Shown here piece by piece: positions 37,601-46,157 of a stretch of DNA of 64,000 nt (position 1 is the stretch's first letter; each line of letters begins with the position of its first letter). The stretch covers positions 680,001 to 744,000 of the forward strand of contig NC_087062.1 of assembly GCF_963678635.1 (NCBI RefSeq), written 5' to 3'. Made by a program: the position numbers and the translations under genes. A model generated the notes under the pieces. The model saw only the letters and a program-made list of their open reading frames with translations, searched no databases and was not told where the DNA came from. This DNA is from Symsagittifera roscoffensis (lineage: Eukaryota; Xenacoelomorpha; Acoela; Convolutidae).

Positions 37601-40600
37601 ATAGAAGCCCCCCAAATTGTTTTTTGTTTGTATAGAGGCCTCATATCGTTTTCTGAGATGTTTTTACCTTGAATGGTTTTACCATGTGCTCATCATTACA
37701 CTCTAGCCTTCAGGTCTTCTTTGGAGAGGAGAGGTATATCCTCCATTGACAACAATAGAATCTGTTGATAAAACAAAAGCGTTCCACATTTAAATACTTT
37801 CAATTTTTGTTTGGATCACCCGAATTGGAAAGAACTTTTGTTGCACAGTTGAGATTAGAATTGAAATTGAAAAATGTGGGAAAGATGATCCTTGAAAGAT
37901 GATCTTGACTGCTTCAACACCATGCCTAAGTAGGTTTTTTTTGTCAATTACTGACTTTTTTTGTCAATTAATAGCCGATTCAGCCTAGTTGATGAATTGG
38001 AGAACTCGTCAATGGCCACATGATCCATTTGGGGACAAGAAATTTTGAGTTTCAACTTCCAATGACGATTGGATGCCCGATTTCTGTCTCCACTAATCGC
38101 GCTTTCAATGTGACCATTGCACAAAACACCAGAACTTTCGTTGTGAAGCCTGGAAGACTTCGTTCGCTTTCCTTTGAATTTCAGAGATTACGTAAGACCG
38201 TTGGTTGACATTGCTAGCTGAACTTCCGTCATTAGCGATTACCAATGCCTCCGCAACAGAAAGTGAAAGCCGCTCCACTCTTTCACTCGAGTATTGATGG
38301 ATTTTCTTGGCTTTTATTGGCAGCACCAGCCAGACTTCTTCTCGAGGACAAAATAGGAGCTCGATAAGAGATGTTTTGTTGTGTTTTTGAGGAAAACATG
38401 AGGCGTCGTGGGGATTTTGAATGTATGGAACTGGTTTACTGCTTCAGTAAGCTTCGCTGCTGCTGAGCCTCTATTCGTTTGTCAGGTTTTAGCACATCTT
38501 TTCCTTGATATATAGATAGGTAACCTGCATTCTATAGAAGCCCTCCAAATTGTTTTTTGTTTGTATAGAGGCCTCATATCGTTTTCTGAGATGTTTTTAC
38601 CTTGAATGGTTTTACCATGTGCTCATCATTACACTCTAGCCTTCAGGTCTTCTTTGGAGAGGAGAGGTATACCCTCCATTGACAACAATAGAATCTGTTG
38701 ATAAAACAAAAGCGTTCCACATTTAAATACTTTCAATTTTTGTTTGGATCACCCGAATTGGAAAATACTTTTGTTGCACAGTTGAGATTAGAATTGAAAT
38801 TGAAAAATGTGGGAAAAATGATCCTTGAAAGATGATCTTGACTGCTTCAACACCATGCCTAAGTAGGTTTTTTTGTCAATTACTGACTTTTTTTTGTCAA
38901 TTAGTAGCCGATTCAGCCTAGTTGATGAATTGGAGAACTCGTCAATGGCCACATGATCCATTTGAGGACAAGAAAATGTGAGTGTCAACTTCCAATGACG
39001 TTTGGATGCCCGATTTCTGTCTCCACAAATCGCGCCTTCAATGTGACCATTGCACAAAACACCAGAACTTTCGTTGTGAAGCCTGGAAGACTTCGTTCGC
39101 TTTTCTTTGAATTTCAGAGATTAGGTATGACCCATGGTTGACCTTGCTAGCTGAACTTCCGTCATTAGCGATTACCAATGCGTCCGCAACAGAAAGTGAA
39201 AGCCGCTCCGCTCTTTCACTCGATTATTGATGGATTTTCTTGGCTTTTATTGGCAGCACCAGCCAGACTTCTTCTCGAGGACAAAATAGGAGCTCGATAA
39301 GAGATGTTTTGTTGTGTTTTTGAGGAAAACATGAGGCGTCGTGGGGATTTTGAATGTATGGAACTGGTTTACTGCTTCAGTAAGCTTCGCTGCTGCTGAG
39401 CCTCTATTCGTTTGTCAGGTTTTAGCACATCTTTTCCTTGATATATAGATAGGTAACCTGCATTCTATAGAAGCCCCCCAAATTGTTTTTTGTTTGTATA
39501 GAGGCCTCATATCGTTTTCTGAGATGTTTTTACCTTGAATGGTTTTACCATGTGCTCATCATTACACTCTAGCCTTCAGGTCTTCTTTGGAGAGGAGAGG
39601 TATACCCTCCATTGACAACAATAGAATCTGTTGATAAAACAAAAGCGTTCCACATTTAAATACTTTCAATTTTTGTTTGGATCACCCGAATTGGAAAATA
39701 CTTTTGTTGCACAGTTGAGATTAGAATTGAAATTGAAAAATGTGGGAAAGATGATCCTTGAAAGATGATCTTGACTGCTTCAACACCATGCCTAAGTATG
39801 TTTTTTTTGTCAATTACTGACTTTTTTTTGTCAATTAGTAGCCGATTCAGCCTAATTGATGAATTGGAGAACTCGTCAATGGCCACATGATCCATTTGAG
39901 GACAAGAAAATGTGAGTGTCAACTTCCAATGACGTTTGGATGCCCGATTTCTGTCTCCACAAATCGCGCCTTCAATGTGACCATTGCACAAAACACCAGA
40001 ACTTTCGTTGTGAAGCCTGGAAGACTTCGTTCGCTTTCCTTTGAATTTCAGAGATTACGTAAGACCCATGGTTGACATTGCTAGCTGAACTTCCGTCATT
40101 AGCGATTACCAATGCGTCCGCAACAGAAAGTGAAAGCCGCTCCACTCTTTCACTCGAGTATTGATGGATTTTCTTGGCTTTTATTGGCAGCACCAGCCAG
40201 ACTTCTTCTGGAGGACAAAATAGGAGCTCGATAAGAGATGTTTTGTTGTGTTTTTGAGGAAAACATGAGGCGTCGTGGGGATTTTGAATGTATGGAACTG
40301 GTTTACTGCTTCAGTAAGCTTCGCTGCTGCTGAGCCTCTATTCGTTTGTCAGGTTTTAGCACATCTTTTCCTTGATATATAGATAGGTAACCTGCATTCT
40401 ATAGAAGCCCCACAAATTGTTTTTTGTTTGTATATCGCCTCATATCGTTTTCTGAGATATTTTTACCTTGAATGGTTTTACCATGTGCTCATCATTACAC
40501 TCTAGCCTGCAGGTCTTCTTTGGAGAGGAGAGGTATACCCTCCATTGACAACAATAGAATCTGTTGATAAAACAAAAGCGTTCCAAATTTAAATACTTTC

Positions 40601-43600
40601 AATTTTTGTTTGGATCACCCGAATTGGAAAATACTTTTGTTGCACAGTTGAGATTAGAATTGAAATTGAAAAATGTGGGAAAGATGATCCTTGAAAGATG
40701 ATCTTGACTGCTTCAACACCATGCCTAAGTAGGTTTTTTTGTCAATTACTGACTTTTTTTGTCAATTAGTAGCCGATTCAGCCTAGTTGATGAATTGGAG
40801 AACTCGTCAATGGCCACATGATCCATTTGGGGACAAGAAAATGTGAGTTTCAACTTCCAATGACATTTGGATGCCCGATTTCTGTCTCCACTAATCGCGC
40901 TTTCAAAGTGACCATAGCACAAAACACCAGAACTTTTGTTGTGAAGCCTGGAAGACTTCGTTCGCTTTCCTTTGAATTTCAAAGATTACGTAAGACCCAT
41001 GGTTGACATTGCTAGCTGAACTTCCGTCATTAGCGATTACCAATGCGTCCGCAACAGAAAGTGAAAGCCGCTTCACTCTCACACTTCTGCTCATCATTAC
41101 CACCTAGTCATGAGGTCTTCTTATGAGAAGCATCACCTCCATCGACAAACAATAGAATCTGTTGACAAAACAAAAGCGTTCCACATACAAATACTTTCAG
41201 TTTTAGTTTGGATTACCCGAATTGGAAAAGACTTTTGTTGCACAGTTGAGATTAGAATTGAAATTGAAAAATGTTGAAAAGATGATCCTTGAAAGATGAT
41301 CTTGACTGTTTCAACACCATGCCTATGTAGGTTTCGGATATACGTTAGCAAGGCGCAGGGGAAACCTTGCACACATCTAAGCTATCGAATTCCGCTGTGG
41401 TATCGTTTTTGGAGACTGATGACTTAAGCCATCCTTTTTTCGAAACCTAATTTTCCGATTCATTTGACTGACAAGGATAAGCACCTATTAACAAACCAAC
41501 AAATTAAAGGCAATTTACCTCTCAAGTTACTTCGTTGGTCACAAGAAGACAAGACAGTTATTAAGATAAACGAACTTCTTTGTAACAACTCAGATCAGCA
41601 TAGATGTCAAATGTGTCAACTCTTGGTGTCTGAGGCCGACCAGCATCTGACTTCCTTGTTAAATAGAAGCCGAGTCAGCATATTTGATGAAGTGGAGAAT
41701 TCATCATTGGCCCCATTATCCATTTGGGGACAAGAAAACGTTTGGATGCCCGATTTTTGTCTCCAGAAATCGCGCTTTCAAAGTGATCATCGCACAAGGC
41801 ACCGGAACTTTTGTTGTGAAGCCTGCAAGACTTCGTTCGCTTTCTTCTGAAGTTCAAAGATTATATAAGACCCATGCTTGACACTGCTAGCTGAACTTCC
41901 GTTTTTAACGATTACCAATGCGTTCGCAACAGAAACCGAAGGCTCCTCCTCTCTCACAATCATTCGAGTTTTGCTGGGTTTTTTGTTGGCTTTTATCCGC
42001 AGCACCAACCAAACATCATCTCCAGGACAATAATAGGAGCTCGATAAGAGATGTTTCGTTTGTCTGAACTTGAGGAAAACATGAGGCGTCGCGGGCTTTA
42101 TAACTGGATGCAAGCGGTTTACGGCTTACGTAAGCTGAGCTGCTGCTGAGACTTTTCTCGTTTGTCAGGTTTTAACACATCTTTTCATTGCTTCATTTAT
42201 ATACAGAAAGGTAACCTTCATCCTATACAAGCCCGCCAAAATGTTTTTTCCTTGTATAGAAGCCTCATATCGTTTTCTGAGAGGTGTTCACCTTGAATGG
42301 TTTAACCATGTGCTCATCATTACCACCTGGCTTCGAGGTCTTCTTGGGAGAGGCATCACCTCCATCGACAACAATAGAAGCTGTTGAAAAAACAAAAGCG
42401 TCCCACATACAAATACTTTAGTTTTAGTTTCGATTACCCGAATTGGAAAACACTTTTGTTGCACAGTTGAGATTAGAATCGAAATTGAAAGATGTGGGAA
42501 AGATGACCTGAGTGTACGTTATCTCTGAAGCGGTTTTCGGTCATTAGTTGAGCATGGAGGTACACTATATTTAGCTTTGAAGAACGTACTTCAAAATAAA
42601 GCAACAAACTGATGAGATTCTGTAAAATCGTCGAGAAATTAAATGAGTGCCATCATGTTGAACAGCTGAAAAAGAAGCTGGCGACTTTGAAAACAAAACA
42701 AGTGTAATTTTTTTCATTAATCATTACATTCAGTCACCCATGTTAAAAATACCCCTGTACAAATTGAAGCTTAAGATTATCCTTCAGCTAAAATAGGGAA
42801 AATCTTTAGTGAAATAGTGGTCGTTCTTAACATGCAACTGAGTGCCTTAAAAACAGTCGTGTATAAACTGAGGAAAATGAGTTTATCGTAGAAAAAAAAC
42901 AAAAAACGGTTTAATTGTTTTTGTCGTGCTTTATGCAACTGAATGCGTTAGATGTCTGAGCCATTTAAATTTTATCAATGGTCAGTTTCAACCAGAACCA
43001 GGAATAAGAGAGATGATTTGAAGACTGCATTTCCAAAAAAGAGCGTGAGGCAATCTTGACTAAGTGTGGACATGGTAGCAATGAAATCATCATTGCGTTT
43101 GGTTGCGTCACCCTACGAATCATAAGGCAGTTGAAAGCCTTACATTCGCTGTAGTAAATTTTGAAAGAAAGATGCCATCTAAGACCAAAAAACATGTCAA
43201 CACAAATCTTATTTCGGCTTCGTTTTTTTCCGGCTGTGATGACATTTCTTGTCCAAGTAGTGAAGATTTGAAGTGGGTTAATGAGTTGATAGTTTGGGTT
43301 TTGGTTTTCCATGCAGTAAAAGAGATTGCTTAGGTATAGTCAGACAGTGGTAGGCATGTCAGAGCCTGTATTAACAATTACAGTGTCATCCGCGTAGATT
43401 GTAACTCTACTAGTCTAATTTGTTTGCTGTTGGCAGAGGCAAAGAGGATACATAATTGTTGGACAAGATAGGCGGCAGTACTTCTCTTCTCCTTCAGGAA
43501 ACCCTTGTTTTGTGCGGGAATCTCAACAGATTTCTTTTCTGTAATTTTTTCAAAGTTAGGATGTTTCAAGCTGAATTTCTTTCTTTTCATTTTGGATTTT

Positions 43601-43990
43601 TTTTTCTATCTTTTAGCTGTTCTTAATGATTTTTATGACTTATTAACCAATTCAGTCCCCTATCACTAGCCACTAGCTTAAAAATTATATTTTTGATTTC
43701 GTTAAGTAAAATTGTGTGGTGGAAGTGGAGCTGCCTGAGCTAGTTGCTTTTTCTTATGTTCATGCAGAGACTTGGACCATTTCTACAACAGTGACATGGG
43801 CAAGGCTAGAAGATTCGCGGGCCAATCATACCTGTGTCCCAGATCCACCTTCACCACACTGCAAAGTGTCTGCTTCTGGGCCATGTCTTCTGCCGCCATT
43901 CTCATGACGTCACCTGGCGCCTGGCTGTGGAACCGCAGCTGGGCTGGCATCCTCCTCGGAGGCACTGTGTACGCTGTGCTGAAGAAGTAA
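16625..43990 (+). CDS. AGPAT5: AGPAT5, 1-acylglycerol-3-phosphate acyltransferase epsilon (6 exons)
   Basis: Membrane acyltransferase that converts lysophosphatidic acid to phosphatidic acid in the ER or mitochondrial envelope. Exons by splice signals and phase: 16625-16837, 17202-17280, 17440-17739, 18649-18816, 19095-19218 and 43768-43990. All introns are GT-AG, and the sum is 1107 nt, giving 368 aa; human AGPAT5 has 364. The catalytic NHxxxxD motif (NHQSAAD) spans the exon 2/3 junction. FPEGTR (motif III) is in exon 3 and YNP follows. N-terminal hydrophobic segments lie in exon 1, and a C-terminal hydrophobic pair (FWAMSSAAILM, AGILLGGTVYAVL) in exon 6. Every junction keeps phase and alignment with the family, so the gene looks intact despite a 24,549-bp last intron (19219-43767) filled with a satellite-like array. 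The start at 16625 fits the family N-terminus. Confidence 0.92.
16937..16952 (+). repeat. G16 homopolymer in AGPAT5 intron 1
   Basis: Sixteen consecutive G residues. The run can form a G-quadruplex and is prone to length error. Confidence 0.9.
19219..21660. other. Start of AGPAT5 intron 5, before the array
   Basis: Apart from a SINE at about 20850-21028, I recognise no element. Two short similar blocks (GATCAGCTCT.T.ATTTT.GTGAGCTCCGAC) at about 20581 and 20767 show a local duplication. Open frames on either strand are short and match nothing I know. Confidence 0.4.
20850..21028 (-). repeat. tRNA-derived SINE (minus strand)
   Basis: The reverse complement from about 21025 reads GCATCCGTGGTCGAGTGGGT (A box TGGTCGAGTGG). 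About 40 nt later comes the B box GGTCACACGTTCGAAACCCG (TTCGAAACC), then a GC-rich tail. The tRNA head is much better preserved than in the 4.7-kb and 11.3-kb pieces, but the acceptor stem is not closed, so this is a SINE rather than a tRNA gene. Confidence 0.7.
21661..42508. repeat. Tandem array of 21 units (about 0.93 kb and 1.22 kb) inside AGPAT5 intron 5
   Basis: A landmark (CACATGATCCATTTG or a variant) occurs at 21676, 22911, 24125, 25049, 26279, 27214, 28139, 29071, 29995, 31218, 32448, 33375, 34306, 35232, 36163, 37088, 38020, 38953, 39887, 40818 and 41715. Spacings fall into two classes, about 925-935 bp and about 1214-1235 bp (the last is 897). Long units contain an extra segment of about 290 bp (CGGGTGTCCGTTAGCAGGGG onward). 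In short units it is replaced by a doubled TTTTTTGTCAATTA junction. Central units are nearly identical and the outer units are the most diverged, as expected for unequal exchange or conversion. All units share orientation. Confidence 0.93.
41590..42390 (-). pseudogene. Best-preserved copy of the array's antisense coding-like segment
   Basis: The rightmost array unit, read on the minus strand, contains exon-like blocks. From about 42383 down to 42313, after a TTTTTTCAACAG acceptor-like tract, is an open block with DASPKKTSKPGG ending at AAG-GTGAAC, a donor-like border. From 42113 down to 41787 is an open block with PGDDVWLVLRIKAN and ANALVIVKNGSSAS. From about 41710 down to 41590 is a block with DEFSTSSN and DAGRPQTPRVDTFDIYAD. 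The central units keep the middle block open (about 73 codons or more) but carry stops in the others. I do not recognise the protein. Exon borders are inference. Confidence 0.45.
42509..43767. other. End of AGPAT5 intron 5
   Basis: Between the array and exon 6 there is a LINE relic (listed separately) and otherwise nothing I recognise. Confidence 0.4.
42965..43530 (-). pseudogene. Non-LTR reverse-transcriptase relic (minus strand)
   Basis: The minus strand around 43410-43380 reads VTIYADDTVIVNTGSD, the LINE-type YADD catalytic motif. A stop follows soon after, then an open stretch to 42965 in the position of the RT palm-to-thumb region. The flanking frames upstream are broken. Degenerate fragment. 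Confidence 0.5.
43768..43990 (+). CDS. AGPAT5: AGPAT5 terminal exon
   Basis: Acceptor TTCATGCAG at 43759-43767. Joining in phase 2 from 19218 continues KDK into DLDHFYNS, which matches the human KDKMLIEFYES region in position. The exon encodes the C-terminal transmembrane pair and ends LKK-TAA. Confidence 0.9.
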
Positions 43991-44006
43991 AGGTGAAGCG
44001 TAGCCA

Positions 44007-44033
44007 CTGCTGCTGCTGCTGCTGCTGCTGCTG
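44007..44033 (+). repeat. (CTG)9 microsatellite in the AGPAT5 3' UTR region
   Basis: Nine uninterrupted CTG units start 17 nt after the AGPAT5 stop codon. (GAT)n-like DNA follows at about 44150-44165. Confidence 0.9.
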
Positions 44034-44264
44034 TTGTCCGATTAGGAGGTGCACTGAAATGTATGAACTCTGTTCTGTTCTCACGGCATTATTCCTTAAA
44101 CGTTTTCTTTGTTTGATTTATGGATGGATATGATTTGATTGCTATTGACGATGATGATGATGATTGTTTTGATGCTCATCTGATTAGTAATTAATATCTT
44201 AATTCAATGCTTTCTAACTGCAGTTGTGCCCGTGCTTAAGACCTACATGTTATTTTTCTGGGCC

Positions 44265-44370
44265 GGGTAATGTTGCCTCATCCTGAAGCTACGAGCACGG
44301 ATCATGGTGGGCCTCGAACATCCGACCGTTCAATTGAGAGGCGGAGACGTAACCACCTCACCACCGCACT
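44265..44370 (-). repeat. tRNA-derived SINE (minus strand)
   Basis: The reverse complement from about 44368 reads GTGCGGTGGTGAGGTGG (A box) and then GGATGTTCGAGGCCC (B box) at tRNA-like spacing. It lies about 100 bp upstream of the LTR element insertion point. Confidence 0.6.
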
Positions 44371-44474
44371 TTCAACTATTACAGAGAGAAAGATAGAAAA
44401 TTGAAAAATCAAATGAATAATTAGTGTGTCAGAATAGTCTTTGTACCACACTTCACATGTCTTCTCTATCACTC

Positions 44475-44853
44475 TGTTATACCCTCAGCCGTTAGGTGAG
44501 GTATATACGGTATAATATCGATAGTCAAAGTCTATGCTTGATCGCTAACTAAGAATAGGAATATGAAGAGATTGAGAGTAACTTAAATTCAGTTTAGAAA
44601 GTTAAGTCTGATTCGAATCTGACCTCGAAATCATGAGAGAGACAGAGACTCATAAATAACTATTGAATATGGTGTTAGGTTTAGTAGGTACTTAATTTAG
44701 ATCAGACTTCTATATAGTTCAGTTTACATAGTGTTAAATAAGTATATATGGTTAGCACTTGGGATGGATGTAATGTTTTAGATACACATAGTTCTAGTAT
44801 ATCCGAATGGATAACAGTTCATATTGGTATGTACTGTATCCGTGTGGATAACA
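44475..44853 (-). repeat. 3' LTR
   Basis: 379 bp, bounded by TGTTAT and ATAACA, with CACTC outside. On the minus strand it is preceded by a purine tract. Confidence 0.95.
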
Positions 44854-44861
44854 TTCCCCTT
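44854..44861 (-). promoter_or_regulatory. Polypurine tract
   Basis: The minus strand reads AAGGGGAA immediately upstream of the 3' LTR, in the position of the plus-strand primer. Confidence 0.75.
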
Positions 44862-44882
44862 GTTTCGTATATGATGAATACA

Positions 44883-45320
44883 TCATATATCTTTTGAATT
44901 GTCCGTAGCGTCCTTGTGTGAAGTTTTGGGGTCGTTTCCATCCAATGATAATATCGATATCGGTTGAGTACATGCTTCCGATGATGTCTGTGGGGTTTGT
45001 GTAGTGCTTGGCTTGTTGTCATTCTCCTCGTTTACGTATTTGTTTGTACGCTTAGGTCGCTCTTGTTTCTCGAATTCCCTCTGGAAAGTCATTGAGTTTT
45101 TGGGGGGAGAGATGGATTGGAGTATTTTCATGGCATCGTTAAAGTTGTCAATGAAGAATTTATCCGGAGAGTATGTCGTTTCATCCGATCTACCTATGAC
45201 GTAACGTGAACTAATCGCTCGTTGTTGGGGGCTATTCGTGCTAAGAGACGTAGTTGACGTATCTATTCCTGAGGCGAAATTAGTTCGTGGGCTATTTTGT
45301 GGTGACGCCGTGTGTGTGTG
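44883..45320 (-). CDS. Distal post-pol frame beyond the (CA)n tract
   Basis: After the CA repeat at about 45312-45326 a different frame is open to 44883, close to the 3' LTR. The product includes NFNDAMKIL and FEKQERPKRTNKY and is hydrophilic like the preceding frame. The frame change equals one CA unit, so it may be the C-terminal part of the same post-pol protein, split by microsatellite slippage. No start codon is needed if so; the first in-frame ATG is at 45131. Confidence 0.45.
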   Translation of the reverse strand, partial: HTHTASPQNSPRTNFASGIDTSTTSLSTNSPQQRAISSRYVIGRSDETTYSPDKFFIDNFNDAMKILQSISPPKNSMTFQREFEKQERPKRTNKYVNEENDNKPSTTQTPQTSSEACTQPISILSLDGNDPKTSHKDATDNSKDI

Positions 45321-46153
45321 TGTGTTTTCGTTGGTGTTTTTACGGTATCTATGGGATCGTATACCACTTCCGTTGGGCCGCCTGTTCCTTCACAAGATTC
45401 CGTAACCCTCATCTGTTCTGGTGTTTTATCTGATGAATGGCACGGTGTTTTGTCACTTGATTCTATTTCTACACACTCTATGTCTGTTGAGGATTCCTGG
45501 ATAGTGATTGTCTGGCCAGTTGGTTCTGCTGTATCTTGTTGCACCGCTATGAGGCATACTTCACTCATTGGAGTGCTCTTTGTGATTGTATTGATCGGGA
45601 TTGCATTACCGAATTTTTGTGCCAGGGCGCTTGTTTTGGTCCGTGTTGATCTACGGTTTGGAACTAATGGTTGTGAATTTTTGCTGGCATTCGTATCTTG
45701 AGGCGGCGTGGTTTTCCGATCTACTTTTTTGGCTGGCGGCATTTGCGGTGAATGTCTCAATTCTTGGATTATTGAATCGTCTGATGAGATGGAAATTGAT
45801 GTATCACATTCGAATTCTATGTTTTTGTTTGCCTCCTTTCGTATCTTACTCGGGCTGCCTTGACCTTTTCGGCTTGGTGACTTGAGATTCGTGGTTGACG
45901 TTTGGGTCTTTGTCGCCGGGGCTTTAGCTGTTGTTGGGATTATCCTGTGGATCCTATCATGTCCTAGTTTCCGTCTGCTGGTTGTTTGTCGAATCAGTTC
46001 CTCGACATTCTTGGGTGGTTTTCGTTTTGGGCTTGTTGTTGCAGTTGAGTTTTTTTTCCCCCGGTTTCCATGGTTTACTGTTTTCTTCTGTGGGAATTTT
46101 GAGCCAGTTGGTTCTTTCTGATTGATGTTTCTGTCTAAAATACGGGATTTTGC
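45263..46153 (-). CDS. Post-pol reading frame, in frame with pol after one TGA
   Basis: After the pol stop the same frame stays open for 296 codons. The product is hydrophilic, Lys/Ser/Thr-rich and includes a basic KRKPPKNVEEL block and acidic patches (SISISSDDS). It has no signal peptide or membrane segment, so it does not look like a classical envelope protein. There is no in-frame ATG near its start. Expression would need TGA readthrough, or entry from the overlapping ATGA start followed by a +1 shift on the A8 run. It ends just after a (CA)n tract. I do not recognise the product. Confidence 0.6.
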   Translation of the reverse strand, partial: AKSRILDRNINQKEPTGSKFPQKKTVNHGNRGKKNSTATTSPKRKPPKNVEELIRQTTSRRKLGHDRIHRIIPTTAKAPATKTQTSTTNLKSPSRKGQGSPSKIRKEANKNIEFECDTSISISSDDSIIQELRHSPQMPPAKKVDRKTTPPQDTNASKNSQPLVPNRRSTRTKTSALAQKFGNAIPINTITKSTPMSEVCLIAVQQDTAEPTGQTITIQESSTDIECVEIESSDKTPCHSSDKTPEQMRVTESCEGTGGPTEVVYDPIDTVKTPTKTHTHTRRHHKIAHELISPQE

Positions 46154-46157
46154 TCAT
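45957..46157 (-). CDS. Small ORF starting in an ATGA overlap with the pol stop (66 aa)
   Basis: ATG at 46157-46155 overlaps the pol TGA (46156-46154) as ATGA, an arrangement that can allow termination-reinitiation. The product is lysine-rich and shares its DNA with the post-pol frame. Before its stop it crosses a GGGGGAAAAAAAA run, where a +1 slip would enter that frame. It could equally be an accident of composition. Confidence 0.35.
   Translation of the reverse strand: MSKIPYFRQKHQSERTNWLKIPTEENSKPWKPGEKKLNCNNKPKTKTTQECRGTDSTNNQQTETRT

Noticed and set aside
22911-41006. 62-codon + strand frames in every array unit
   Set aside because: They lie opposite the minus-strand coding-like block. 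Their conservation follows from unit identity, and the translation looks like noise.
44883-46157. Envelope gene (errantivirus-like) after pol
   Set aside because: No signal peptide, furin-type site or transmembrane segment is visible in any of the post-pol frames.
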